This document shows, in pieces, positions 1 through 7,828 of a stretch of 64,000 nt of DNA. The DNA lies in contig NZ_JBHZRJ010000005.1 of assembly GCF_043641555.1 (NCBI RefSeq), positions 124,001 to 188,000 of the forward strand. Direction: 5' to 3'. The translations under genes and the position numbers were made by a program. The stretch is from Saccharospirillum alexandrii_A (lineage in GTDB: Bacteria; Pseudomonadota; Gammaproteobacteria; Pseudomonadales; Natronospirillaceae). The notes under the pieces are model-generated. The model had not been told where the DNA came from. It saw only the letters and a list, made by a program, of their open reading frames with translations, and made no database searches. Position 1 is the stretch's first letter, and each line of letters opens with the position of its first letter.

Positions 1-427
1 TGGCCATGGCTCGATAGGCGTGCTGACCGATTTTAAGACCGGATTCCATGGCATACGCCTTGCCGTCGACTTATTTGGATCGGGCAGCGAAGACAGTACG
101 ACGAGCCAGGTGAAAGGCACCTATACCGCAGCGGCACAGCTGGGGTTGAGAAAGTACATTGACCTGCAATCGAAGTTCAGCCCCTATATTGGTGGCGGTG
201 TTAACTTTGCCTATGCCGCACAGGTGAACAATGACGGGTCGGGAGACATAGAGGAAGAGGACATGGACACTGGGCTGTGGCTGAACGCCGGTGTCGACTA
301 CCTACTGACCGACCAATTCACCGCCGGCGTTGACCTTCGCTATGCCACAGCAGAGGTTGAGCTTTACGGCGAATCGGTTGCGCTTAATGCAGCAGCGTTC
401 GGCGTTTCCCTGGGGTATCGCTGGTAG
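1..427 (+). CDS. Outer-membrane beta-barrel protein, 3' part only
   Basis: The reading frame is open from the left edge of the window, so the start and signal peptide lie outside. About 141 residues are visible. They show alternating hydrophobic and polar strands with aromatic girdles, including a segment 'FSPYIGGGVNFAY', a short acidic loop (GDIEEEDMDTG), and a terminal strand ending in ...LGYRW. A C-terminal aromatic residue is the usual Bam recognition signal of outer-membrane barrels. The pattern resembles small OmpW/OmpA-type 8-strand barrels. The family assignment is an inference from this fragment, and the substrate or role is unknown. A bulged hairpin lies downstream. Confidence 0.7.
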   Translation, partial: GHGSIGVLTDFKTGFHGIRLAVDLFGSGSEDSTTSQVKGTYTAAAQLGLRKYIDLQSKFSPYIGGGVNFAYAAQVNNDGSGDIEEEDMDTGLWLNAGVDYLLTDQFTAGVDLRYATAEVELYGESVALNAAAFGVSLGYRW

Positions 428-469
428 GTCGACCTATCACTATCCCAGGTATCAATAACAGCCAAATGA

Positions 470-499
470 GAGTTGAGTGCATCTTTGATGCCTCAACTC
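470..499. terminator. Bulged hairpin after the barrel gene
   Basis: GAGTTGAG-T-GCATC and GATGCCTCAACTC pair over 13 bp with one bulged T and a TTT loop. No T-run follows, so intrinsic termination is uncertain. It could be a Rho-independent remnant or an mRNA 3'-end stabiliser. Confidence 0.35.
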
Positions 500-632
500 A
501 ACCTGGCGAGCAGGATAAGCCTTCGCAATGACTCAAAAACAGTGTCCTTCTCACTTGGAAAAGACGATTACAGCGGCGGAAAGGCCCAAAATGGCTCCAT
601 CAACGTGAAATGAACACTGAGGAAACCAAGAG

Positions 633-1310
633 ATGGATACACTGATCAACGAAATGAACCCGGCCCAGCGTCCGTTAAAACCCCTTGCCGGCGCAGCCTT
701 TATCGGCATGGCTTTATGTTATATCACCCTCTTCATTATCTATGGCGCCATATTGAGCACACCGGCAGATGCGACTACCGCCGAGAAGATTGCTTACCTC
801 ATTGAAAATAAGGGCCTATTAAACTTTACCTACGTTTTGGGCTACGTCCTTTTTGCTTGTCTGCTGTGCTTCTGCGTTTATGTCATTAGCGGCCTTTACC
901 AGCAGGTGTCGCAACCAGCCATGGCTATGGCCACGCTGTTTGGCTACTTCTGGGTAGTGGTATTGCTATGCACCGGCATGATCGGCATAACTTCACATGA
1001 GCTATTGGCAAGCTATAGCACCTCGAATCCCGCTGCAGCAGAGGTGATCTACTATGCCAGAGCCCTGTTGACGGAAAGCCTGGGCGGCGGCATCGAGTTT
1101 ATCGGTGGGGTGTGGTTGTTACTGTTGGGGGCGATTAGCTGGCGCCACAGCCTGTTCTCAAAGTCCCTATCAGCGTTCACGCTGGTAAAGGGGGCGATCG
1201 GCGTAGCAACGCTTTTTTCCGCTGAACCGGTGTTGCGGGATCTGTTCGGTATTACGGGAATCGTATGGTTTCTCTGGATGGGCATGGTCATGATCAGGCA
1301 GCCTTCCTGA
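633..1310 (+). CDS. DUF4386-type multi-pass membrane protein
   Basis: This 225-aa protein is mostly hydrophobic, with about six predicted membrane helices (roughly residues 19-42, 62-86, 98-122, 150-170, 180-196 and 202-220). Size, helix layout and the short N-terminal cytoplasmic segment 'NPAQRPLKPLAGAAFIGMAL' resemble the DUF4386 family, whose biochemical function is not known. GAGGAAACCAAGAG lies just upstream of the ATG and supplies a Shine-Dalgarno sequence. It is a single gene with no obvious operon partner, since about 280 bp separate it from the next gene. The family call rests on overall resemblance, not on a catalytic motif. Confidence 0.65.
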   Translation: MDTLINEMNPAQRPLKPLAGAAFIGMALCYITLFIIYGAILSTPADATTAEKIAYLIENKGLLNFTYVLGYVLFACLLCFCVYVISGLYQQVSQPAMAMATLFGYFWVVVLLCTGMIGITSHELLASYSTSNPAAAEVIYYARALLTESLGGGIEFIGGVWLLLLGAISWRHSLFSKSLSAFTLVKGAIGVATLFSAEPVLRDLFGITGIVWFLWMGMVMIRQPS

Positions 1311-1591
1311 TCAGAGCCTTTGTAAGAAGCCGCTTAAAGTGGGAGTCACGATAAGCAGTAACATTACCCTTGTTAGCTTCCCCGCCTGAGAACGCGACCG
1401 GTCCAACCGGCCACTTCCTGACCCAGCGTGGGCAGCCAGGGCTGCTCATTCACGCTCCCCTGGCTTACTCTCTATTCATCATCCGCCAAGCTGGCAATGA
1501 ATGACTCCCTCCAGTGGTTAATAGCACCACCCGCCAGCGAAGTCGTTACAATAGCCGCCAAGTGATGATCAACAATGAGTGGGGTTCGTAG

Positions 1592-2650
1592 ATGGTTAAG
1601 GCTGCAGACGTCGGCATTATCGGAGGGGGGTTGGCGGGTCTGTACAGTGCCTCACTTCTCACGCAGCAAGGGTTTGACGTCACTGTGCTGGAAGCGCGAG
1701 ACCGGGTCGGTGGTCGCATCCATGGTCTGCCACTCGGCAATGGCGATACGCTAGACCTTGGGCCTTCCTGGTTTTGGCCCCATCAACACCGAATGGCCGG
1801 GTTATGCCAGCAACTCGGACTTCCAGTCTTTGAACAATACACGGCCGGTGATGCGCTCTACCAGGCAACCGTGAACAGCGCTATTGAGCGTTTTGCAGGG
1901 GCGGGAACGCCTCTTTCCTACCGCATCGACGGTGGTGTGAGCCAGTTAACCCAGGCTCTATATCGGTCGTTGGACAACGGCTGTGTGCATCTGAAGCAAC
2001 CCGTGCATCGGCTTAACCGGCAAGACGAACTCTGGGAAATTGAAACCCCGACGAGATCCTTCAACGCCAGGCGGCTTATTATTGCTGTACCGCCGAGAGC
2101 GGCGCTCGAATCAACACACATTGCCAAGCACCTATCCGTTCCGCTGCAACGCACACTGCGCAACACACCAACCTGGATGGCCGCTCAGGCAAAATTGGTT
2201 GCCCACTACGCAACCCCATTCTGGCGGGAGCAGGGCCTGGCGGGTGATGCCTTCAGCCGCGTTGGGCCCCTGGTAGAAATACACGACGCCAGTGCCGGAG
2301 AGGATCGCGGGTATGCCTTATTTGGGTTTATCGGCGTCAGTGCTCAACAGCGAGCAACACTGGACCAGGAGGCCTTGCGTCAGGCTTGCTTAAACCAGTT
2401 GGGGCACATCTTTGGGGCCGATGCGCTCAACCCCATACAGTCGGTGATTGAAGATTGGAGCCAGCAAGCGTTCACCTGCACGCCGCAGGATTGTCTTGAC
2501 CCGCCGCAGCACCCTGAGTGTGATCTCAGCGCGTTTTCACAGGAGCTGGCGCACCTGCAGCTGGCGTTTGCAAGCACCGAAGTGGCTGTGCAGGAAGCGG
2601 GTTACCTTGAAGGGGCATTGATAGCAGCGCAAGCAGCTGCCACGCGCTAG
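1592..2650 (+). CDS. FAD-dependent amine oxidase family protein
   Basis: This 352-aa flavoenzyme has the complete Rossmann FAD signature GIIGGGLAGL at residues 8-17, the ribose-binding Glu34 in VLEARDRVGGR, and the GG(R) motif typical of the flavin monoamine oxidase / phytoene desaturase clan. The C-terminal segment (AFASTEVAVQEAGYLEGALIAAQ) matches the second FAD-contacting motif, with the usual 'GxxEGAxxSG'-like layout in slightly degenerate form. It probably oxidises an amine or a related C-N or C-C bond using O2. The substrate cannot be read from the sequence. There is no signal peptide, so it is probably cytosolic. It is somewhat shorter than many monoamine oxidases (about 450 aa). It stands alone in its transcription direction. 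Confidence 0.8.
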   Translation: MVKAADVGIIGGGLAGLYSASLLTQQGFDVTVLEARDRVGGRIHGLPLGNGDTLDLGPSWFWPHQHRMAGLCQQLGLPVFEQYTAGDALYQATVNSAIERFAGAGTPLSYRIDGGVSQLTQALYRSLDNGCVHLKQPVHRLNRQDELWEIETPTRSFNARRLIIAVPPRAALESTHIAKHLSVPLQRTLRNTPTWMAAQAKLVAHYATPFWREQGLAGDAFSRVGPLVEIHDASAGEDRGYALFGFIGVSAQQRATLDQEALRQACLNQLGHIFGADALNPIQSVIEDWSQQAFTCTPQDCLDPPQHPECDLSAFSQELAHLQLAFASTEVAVQEAGYLEGALIAAQAAATR

Positions 2651-2963
2651 AGCACACCCGTTTTCTGGCTATTGAGCTCTAGGGCAAACCCGCTTGGCGC
2701 CCGGTGCAAAAGGCAGAACTGTCTTAACCGCGCCGTTAGAAGCGGAACTGACCGTGCGAGCGTACTTCGCCAGCAAACCCCGGGTGTACCGGGGGACCGG
2801 TGATTGCCTGGCGACGTGCTGCGAAACATCGGCTAGGGCTGCCAAACCCTTTTGGAGAGAGCTCAGGTAAGCCGGGGTTCTTGGTTTTCAGGCAAGCGGC
2901 ACAAGAAGCAACTACACTACTCCCCATATTCAATGCTGAATTCGCTTAGCGAAGAGGTCGGAT
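2651..2963. other. Intergenic region without a recognised gene
   Basis: This 313-bp stretch has no coding frame I can support. It contains a GC-rich inverted repeat (CCCCGG-GTGTA-CCGGGG near 2779-2795) with no T-run, and a short palindrome TTCGCT-T-AGCGAA at 2941-2953 just upstream of the binding-protein gene, close to its ribosome-binding site. Confidence 0.5.
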
Positions 2964-3701
2964 ATGCGTGTACTGACAGCAGTATTCTTCGCCTTCACTC
3001 TGAGTGCCGTTGCAGCAAAAAGCCAGGCAGAACTGGCGATCGTTACCGAGTCGTTCCCGCCATACAACTATATTCAGGATGGGGAGCCAGCAGGCCTTTC
3101 AACCGAAGTCGTGACACAAGTACTCAAAACAGCCGATCTCGATGCCTCCATTGATTTTTACCCTTGGGCGCGTGCGTATCAGGTCGCCCTCAACGAGCCC
3201 AATACCCTGATATACTCCATTGCCCGCATACCCGAGCGAGAACCCCTGTTTGAATGGATCGGTGTAATTGCACCGTACCGCACATCGTTCTACAAGTTGA
3301 AGTCCACCCCCGATATCCAGATCGCCTCACTTGAGGACGCCAAGCAGTATCAGGTAGGCATTTCGCGCGCTGACGTTATCGAGACCTATCTGGTCAATCA
3401 GGGATTCACTAACTTGCAGGTATCGGGGCAGGACCGACTGAACGTCCTGATGTTGAATTTTGGCCGGATACAGCTAATGGCCTATGATGAAGCCGCCTTC
3501 CCACGCCTGGTCGAAGCCGAAGAGCTGGACATTGATGATTTCGAGCGCGTGTTTCGTATCGAAGGCTTGTCTGGCCAACTCTACATGGCAATGCAACCGG
3601 ACAGCGACCCCAACCTGATCCGGGCGCTGAAAGACGGCCTGGACACCATCAAGGCCAACGGGGACTACGATGCTATTCATAACCGTTATTTCCTGTATTG
3701 A
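2964..3701 (+). CDS. Family-3 periplasmic solute-binding protein
   Basis: This 245-aa protein has a clear Sec signal peptide (about residues 1-23, hydrophobic core AVFFAFTLSAVAA), followed by the start of an SBP_bac_3 domain: ELAIVTESFPPYNY resembles the conserved first strand and ligand loop of amino-acid-binding proteins. The segment 'YPWARAYQVALNEPNTLIYSIARIPEREPLFEWIGV' (split here by reading order) matches a subgroup of orphan binding proteins common in marine gammaproteobacteria. No permease or ATPase gene is adjacent, so it may feed a transporter encoded elsewhere or act as a sensor partner. The ligand is unknown. The start is the ATG after GAAGAGG. Confidence 0.8.
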   Translation: MRVLTAVFFAFTLSAVAAKSQAELAIVTESFPPYNYIQDGEPAGLSTEVVTQVLKTADLDASIDFYPWARAYQVALNEPNTLIYSIARIPEREPLFEWIGVIAPYRTSFYKLKSTPDIQIASLEDAKQYQVGISRADVIETYLVNQGFTNLQVSGQDRLNVLMLNFGRIQLMAYDEAAFPRLVEAEELDIDDFERVFRIEGLSGQLYMAMQPDSDPNLIRALKDGLDTIKANGDYDAIHNRYFLY

Positions 3702-3811
3702 TACCGGAATTCGCGAGGCGGCTTCGACCAGGGCGAACGGGTCACCCTAAGCCGCAACGGGCGTGGTGTGGCCAACGAAGACCATGGCTTACGTCGGAAA
3801 TGGTTACCGGG

Positions 3812-3900
3812 GCACCCACCCTAGCCCATTAATTCAAGCTATCAGAATCTAATTCTTGATAGCCGCCTAATGTGGGCGCCTAATGTGGATGTCTCGACCG
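3812..3900 (+). repeat. R1 intergenic repeat, best-preserved copy
   Basis: The core hairpin at 3838-3863 pairs GCTATCA-GAAT with ATTC-T-TGATAGC around CTA. It is enclosed by a weaker outer pairing of CCCATTA with TAATGTGGG. The tail GCGCCTAATGTGG occurs twice in tandem and ends ATGTCTCGAC. It is near-identical over about 60 bp to the copy at 16541. The rest of the 3702-4186 gap (485 bp) shows only AT-rich DNA upstream of the sulfite dehydrogenase gene, presumably its promoter. Confidence 0.8.
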
Positions 3901-4186
3901 TGATAATCCGAGCGCTTTCACAATCAAGTGGTTGTCCCAATTGTCCTCCTCCATTTAGTCTTTTTTAGCCTCTTTTACCCTTGTTTGAATTCAGCAAACC
4001 TTTTTAGTGTGCGTGATGCATCTTGAATTTACAGACAGGTCACAAAAGGTTACCAAACAAGACGATTCATTAGTAATGCCTTAATTAAACTCGACTAAAG
4101 TAACTATTCATATAGCGAGCAGTTATATCAAACAGTACTAAACGGCAGTAAGGACGGATAATAAAAAATTATAAGAGGGTCGAGCT

Positions 4187-5419
4187 ATGTCGGTTAACGA
4201 GAACAGCATTATCAGCGCAGATAACACGAGGCTGGCAACCTCATCTCGCAGACAATTTTTAGTCGGTAGTGCAGGCACAGTAGCCGGCCTGGGGATTTTG
4301 AGCCTGGCGCCCAGTGCCTACGCAGAAAGCGGTCATGCGATCTTTCAAAAGGAATTCATGGCCTGGAAGCAGGCAGATGCTCTTATTGCGCACAGCGATT
4401 TCACAGCAGAAACCCGCCGGGATGCCATTGGGCAGGGAGTGGTGACCCCCAGCGACCGGTTGTTCGTGCGTAACAACCTGCCAGCACCGAGCCAATCTAT
4501 TGTGGCAGACCCAGACCGCTGGGAAGTATCGATCGAAGGTGTTAATAACCCACAGACCATGACCGTGGGCGAGCTCAAAAAGCTGGGCGTAGAATCGGTT
4601 ACTTCTGTGCTGCAATGTTCGGGGAATGGTCGTGCCTTCTTCCCTCATGGCCCCAGTGGCTCGCCCTGGGAGACTGGCGCGGCAGGCTGTGTGGTGTGGA
4701 CGGGTGTGCCCTTGCGGGAAGTGGTTCGCGTGACCGGTGGTGTGCTGCCCAATATGAACTACATCACCGGTACCGGTGGCGAAGAGCTACCTCCCGGCAT
4801 AGACCCAAAAACGATTATGGTCGAGCGTTCGGTACCTACCAGAGCACTGGCTACCGCCATACTGGCGTGGGATATGAACGATGAACCCCTGTCAGTGACG
4901 CATGGTGGCCCGCTGCGGCTGGTTGTGCCTGGCTATTACGGGGTAAACAACGTTAAGTACGTTAAACGAGTCGCCTTCACCGAAGCACAAAGTGAGGCGA
5001 ATATTCAGGTGTCCGGTTACCGGGTAAGGGACATTGGCATGGGTGGCGCAGCGGATCAGCCTTCAATGTGGGAAATGAACGTTAAGTCCTGGGTAACAAC
5101 GCCGTTGGATTCAGTCGCGACAGGTCGGAATATGATCTACGGGGTAGCCTTTGGGGGTGTGAACGCTCTTGACCGTATCGAAGTCTCGACCGACGGTGGC
5201 CAGCGCTGGCAACGTGCACGTTTCCTGGGCCCAGACCTTGGGCCTTACGCATGGAGACCCTTTGTGTATGAGACTGACCTCGGCAGCGGCGACCATTTGG
5301 TCGTCACCCGTGCTACTGACAATATGGGCAATACGCAGCCGAGAGATCGTACCGAAAACCATCGTGGCTACGGACACAACGGTTGGTTTGATCATGGCGT
5401 TACTCTAACCGCCAGTTGA
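4187..5419 (+). CDS. sorA: Sulfite dehydrogenase, molybdopterin subunit (SorA/SoxC-like)
   Basis: This 410-aa enzyme should oxidise sulfite to sulfate in the periplasm. The N-terminus has a twin-arginine signal (SRRQFLVG, Arg21-Arg22, cleavage probably after APSAYA), as expected for export with a bound Mo cofactor. Cys144 in VLQCSGNGR is the conserved cysteine that ligates molybdenum in the sulfite oxidase family, and PGYYGVNNVKYVKR is a family signature. The C-terminal half has the Ig-like dimerisation domain (STDGGQRWQRARF). Length fits SorA/SoxC (about 400-430 aa). GAGGG sits about 7 bp before the ATG. The cytochrome gene 84 bp downstream is the likely electron acceptor. Other Sox genes are absent here, which favours a SorAB role over the full thiosulfate system. 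Confidence 0.88.
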   Translation: MSVNENSIISADNTRLATSSRRQFLVGSAGTVAGLGILSLAPSAYAESGHAIFQKEFMAWKQADALIAHSDFTAETRRDAIGQGVVTPSDRLFVRNNLPAPSQSIVADPDRWEVSIEGVNNPQTMTVGELKKLGVESVTSVLQCSGNGRAFFPHGPSGSPWETGAAGCVVWTGVPLREVVRVTGGVLPNMNYITGTGGEELPPGIDPKTIMVERSVPTRALATAILAWDMNDEPLSVTHGGPLRLVVPGYYGVNNVKYVKRVAFTEAQSEANIQVSGYRVRDIGMGGAADQPSMWEMNVKSWVTTPLDSVATGRNMIYGVAFGGVNALDRIEVSTDGGQRWQRARFLGPDLGPYAWRPFVYETDLGSGDHLVVTRATDNMGNTQPRDRTENHRGYGHNGWFDHGVTLTAS

Positions 5420-5437
5420 TGTGCCGACATTAACCTG

Positions 5438-5463
5438 GGCCTGTTTTTCAAACAGGCCTTTTT
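5438..5463 (+). terminator. Intrinsic terminator between sorA and the cytochrome gene
   Basis: A perfect 9-bp stem GGCCTGTTT / AAACAGGCC with a 3-nt loop is followed immediately by TTTTT. It lies 18 bp after the sorA stop codon and 40 bp before the cytochrome start, so it should reduce transcription into the downstream gene. Confidence 0.85.
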
Positions 5464-5503
5464 AATGACCGGCTTTATACGTTTTAAACCTTGAGGAAGT
5501 AGC

Positions 5504-5818
5504 ATGCACATAGGTGCAATAGTAATAACCGCAACAGCCTTAATGCTCTCTGGCGGTGCGATGGCTGATGAGCAACTCGAGATGGGCAAAGCCGTTTACA
5601 TGGAATCAGTACCGTCTTGTTCAGTTTGCCACACACTGAATAATGCGGGATCGGCGGGTCAAATTGGTCCAAACCTGGACTCGATAGCCCCAACTGCGGA
5701 CCGAGTGTATTCAGCAGTGACTCAGGGCGTTGGCATTATGCCGTCGTTTAGTGAATCGCTGACCGAGGAGCAACGACGCGCCGTGGCGTACTACGTCTCT
5801 CAGGTAGCGGGCCAATAG
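5504..5818 (+). CDS. sorB: Small monohaem cytochrome c, SorB-like
   Basis: This 104-aa protein has a Sec signal peptide ending near AMA-DE (residue 21) and one haem c site, Cys39-Ser-Val-Cys42-His43. Met79 in GVGIMPSF is the probable sixth ligand. The mature size (about 83 aa) fits the small haem subunit SorB, which takes electrons from the Mo subunit and passes them to the respiratory chain. The position directly after sorA supports this. GAGGAAG precedes the ATG. The intrinsic terminator upstream suggests either read-through or its own promoter. It could also be a general cytochrome c553-like carrier. The SorB name is inferred from context. Confidence 0.8.
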   Translation: MHIGAIVITATALMLSGGAMADEQLEMGKAVYMESVPSCSVCHTLNNAGSAGQIGPNLDSIAPTADRVYSAVTQGVGIMPSFSESLTEEQRRAVAYYVSQVAGQ

Positions 5819-5995
5819 CCACTGCGCGGACCAGGCCCAGATGTGCAAAAATTGCTAAGCTCATTCAGGTAGCATTAGCGCTAACGGCATATCAGTAGAA
5901 GCTTAAACAGGGACAACAGTATATTCCCTGGTATTTCGACTTTTCCAGCCACGGAAGTCAACCGAGCCCTGATGGGATTTCCACCTGAACGCTTG

Positions 5996-6065
5996 CTGTG
6001 ACTTCATATACCGTATCAGCTCACTCTGGAGTCCTTCACATTCCAGGACACGCCCACCGGGGGTT
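5996..6065. repeat. R3 repeat: diverged copy of the helicase 5' flank
   Basis: About 70 bp closely match 15226-15297, which spans the start and upstream flank of the HelD-like helicase gene. Read on the minus strand it would encode SELIRYMKSQQA, against SELLRHMNSQNA in the helicase. The match then ends. The segment is therefore a displaced remnant or a repeat that includes gene-start sequence. The surrounding gap 5819-6289 also contains R2 fragments and no gene. Confidence 0.65.
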
Positions 6066-6120
6066 GGACTACCTGCCACTATGATGAATATCCTACTAGA
6101 TCTTTCCTATTAGCTCCTAT

Positions 6121-6190
6121 GCAGCTCACTTCGAGCCTCTTAAATACTTTGGTTGGTTTTTTCCCGCTGCCCGCTATGATGGATGTACTG
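6121..6190 (+). repeat. R2 repeat, partial copy
   Basis: GCAGCTC-CTTC-AG-CT-TTAAA-ACT... through CCCGCTATGATGG matches the 3' half of the full R2 copies at 16373 and 17670. A shorter fragment lies at about 6067-6110 (CCTGCCACTATGATG...GATCTTTCC). These lie directly upstream of the DUF2237 gene. Confidence 0.65.
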
Positions 6191-6289
6191 ATAGACCTTT
6201 CATTTCACGATGAAGAAAACGTAATCCGAGCTCCGGAAGCGGGAGACATTCGTGAAAACAGCTGCACCGAAACGGGGAGAACACAAACC

Positions 6290-6661
6290 ATGAAGATAGA
6301 ACCATCGATCAATGTTCTCGGCGGAACGCTTTCGCCTTGCTCCGACGACCCGCTGACCGGGTTTTTTCGAGATGGGCACTGTAATACCTGCGCCGAAGAC
6401 CAGGGCAGCCATACGGTCTGTGCATTAGTGACGGAGGAGTTTCTGGCCTTCTCGAAATACGTCGGCAACGACCTGAGCACGCCTCGTCCGGAAGTCGGTT
6501 TCCAGGGGCTGAAGCCGGGCGACCAGTGGTGTCTTTGCGCCAGTCGCTTCCTGCAGGCCCACGACGAGGGCTGTGCGCCGATGGTGAATCTGGAAGCCAC
6601 TCACAGGAGTGCGTTATCAATCGTGCCGCTGGAGGTACTGAAAGCCAACGCACCCCAGTGA
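6290..6661 (+). CDS. DUF2237 family protein
   Basis: This 123-aa soluble protein is recognisable as DUF2237 by NVLGGTLSPCSDDPLTGFFR at its N-terminus and by the cysteine-rich centre DGHCNTCAEDQGSH...VCA, followed by PGDQWCLCASR and a C-terminal AHDEGCAPMV...LEATH. The function of the family is unknown. The many conserved cysteines suggest a structural or redox role. The open frame extends upstream to 6119, but that part is R2 repeat sequence. The ATG at 6290 is chosen because GGGGAGA precedes it at good spacing and the protein then matches the family's usual length of about 120 aa. Its last third is duplicated at 7424-7559. Confidence 0.8.
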   Translation: MKIEPSINVLGGTLSPCSDDPLTGFFRDGHCNTCAEDQGSHTVCALVTEEFLAFSKYVGNDLSTPRPEVGFQGLKPGDQWCLCASRFLQAHDEGCAPMVNLEATHRSALSIVPLEVLKANAPQ

Positions 6662-6696
6662 GCCCCGAGGGTTTGAGACTGCTTGGGCAGTCAATT

Positions 6697-6749
6697 GGGA
6701 CACCCACCCGAATACTTTGATAGTCGCATAATGTAGCTGTCTCAACAGG
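6697..6749 (+). repeat. R1 repeat, degenerate copy
   Basis: GACACCCACCC...TTTGATAGTCGCATAATGTAGCTGTCTCAACAG keeps the R1 right half and tail but lacks a full inner hairpin arm. It lies between the 3' ends of the DUF2237 gene and the next minus-strand gene. Confidence 0.6.
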
Positions 6750-6758
6750 ACCGAGACT

Positions 6759-6797
6759 GATCTTTCCTACTGCCCACTATGATGGCTGTCCATGTAG
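6759..6797 (+). repeat. R2 repeat, terminal fragment
   Basis: GATCTTTCCTACTGCCCACTATGATGGCTGTCC (written in two parts: GATCTTTCCTACTGCCC and ACTATGATGGCTGTCC) matches the R2 terminus seen at about 16498-16530. It is followed by the 3' end of the minus-strand gene at 6857. Confidence 0.6.
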
Positions 6798-6856
6798 TTC
6801 TCTATTAGTCTCTGGGTATCCGGCTAAGCCACTAATATGCCTGTCTCATTAGCCCT

Positions 6857-7201
6857 TCACATCAACATGCTAATCAGCAGCGTCATCACCCCTGGAACAA
6901 GCAACTTCACCATTGTACCAAAGGCAGCGTCTTCATCCTTGAGTTCATCAGCAGACTTGGAGATTTCTGAACCGTTAATAGCGGTTTTGCTGATCTGGTA
7001 TTCTGCACTTTCGCCCGATGCAACGCGCCCGAATAGGGATAGGCAAAATAAGCCAATTGGCGTAATAGCTACCCAAAATAAAACGTCTTGATAGGTTATT
7101 CCGGAGTCTTTTCGCCAAAACCAAACTGCAGCCCCGATCAACAACATTCCAAGTGTATACGCGGCTGATTCGACTAGAAACTTAACGTATCGATTCTTCA
7201 T
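6857..7201 (-). CDS. Small membrane protein of unknown function
   Basis: This 114-aa protein has two hydrophobic segments near the N-terminus (about residues 11-29 and 38-58) and a third at the very C-terminus (about 95-113). A charged, acidic linker (SADELKDEDAA) lies between. I do not recognise the family. The gene is bracketed by R1/R2 repeats and by the two copies of the DUF2237 3' end, so it looks like a mobile or inserted unit. It is moderately AT-rich compared with the neighbouring ABC-F gene. The coding call rests on the continuous frame with coherent membrane segments. Confidence 0.6.
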   Translation of the reverse strand: MKNRYVKFLVESAAYTLGMLLIGAAVWFWRKDSGITYQDVLFWVAITPIGLFCLSLFGRVASGESAEYQISKTAINGSEISKSADELKDEDAAFGTMVKLLVPGVMTLLISMLM

Positions 7202-7340
7202 TTCTTAGACTCCCTGATTCGCAATAGCACATACTGTCAAATATACGAGCAGTAGATCACTGCATAATGACCGCTGAATACCTACTTGACAATCTACCAG
7301 GTCGGCAGGAACCCATACAAAGCTACCGGTGTTTAATGAA

Positions 7341-7420
7341 GTGCCACATTGTCGTGGCACCCACCTTAGTTCATTACTTAAAACTATTGGAAGACTATCC
7401 CTGATAGCTGGCTAACAGTG
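7341..7420 (+). repeat. R1 repeat with adjoining perfect hairpin
   Basis: GTGCCAC-ATTGTC-GTGGCAC (7341-7360) is a perfect hairpin that leads into CACCCACCTTAGTTCATTAC...CCTGATAGCTGGCTAACAG, a degenerate R1. It ends exactly where the truncated DUF2237 copy begins. Confidence 0.65.
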
Positions 7421-7423
7421 TCA

Positions 7424-7559
7424 CCTGCAGGCCCACGACAAGGGCTGTGCGCCGATGGTAAAGCTGGAAGCCACTCACAGGAGTGCGCCATCAATTGTGC
7501 CGCTGGAAGTACTGAAAGCCAACGCGCCCCAGTGAGCCCCGAGGGTCTGCGACTGCCTG
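7424..7559 (+). pseudogene. Truncated second copy of the DUF2237 gene 3' end
   Basis: This 136-bp block is about 90% identical to 6550-6684 and covers the last 36 codons, the stop codon and about 25 bp beyond. The frame is intact (LQAHDKGCAPMVKLEATHR...) but there is no start and no upstream part. Substitutions at several amino-acid positions fit relaxed selection. The upstream breakpoint coincides with the end of an R1 repeat. It is a gene remnant left by a duplication or by insertion of the 6.69-7.42 kb unit. Confidence 0.85.
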
Positions 7560-7670
7560 AGTGCCCCGAAGAATCAGGCAGCCCATACATATCTATGGAA
7601 GGCCGCATTTGGCATCCGAACGAAGTCCGAGTAAACTGAATCGGTCACTCACCAACAAAAGGAGCTCCGC

Positions 7671-7751
7671 ATGCAGTCCGCTGCAGTTATGTGCGTATTA
7701 AGTTACGCATACCAACTTGGAGACCCACGCAAAGCGATTCTGGCCGTTTAA
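7671..7751 (+). CDS. Possible 26-codon leader peptide before the ABC-F gene
   Basis: ATG at 7671 is preceded by AAAGGAG at good spacing and opens a 26-codon frame ending in TAA. The peptide reads MQSAAVMCVLSYAYQLGDPR... and has no recognised domain. It ends 77 bp before the ABC-F start. Between them GCACAG (7753-7758) can pair with CTGTGC (7795-7800). The latter can instead pair with GCACACAG (7814-7821), next to the ABC-F ribosome-binding site. Leader-peptide attenuation is known for several antibiotic-resistance ABC-F genes. Its operation here is inference. Confidence 0.45.
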   Translation: MQSAAVMCVLSYAYQLGDPRKAILAV

Positions 7752-7828
7752 CGCACAGAATACGCTGACCTTTCCAACGCCGATCAGTGTTCATCTGTGC
7801 TTCGTATTGAATTGCACACAGGTGAGTT

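Noticed and set aside
5800..6120. Second intact HelD-like gene on the minus strand
   Set aside because: Similarity to the helicase ends after about 12 codons and the frame stops soon after, so only a remnant or repeat is supported.
6119..6289. Longer DUF2237 protein starting at 6119
   Set aside because: The extra 57 codons are R2 repeat sequence. The 6290 start has a good ribosome-binding site and gives the family's normal length.
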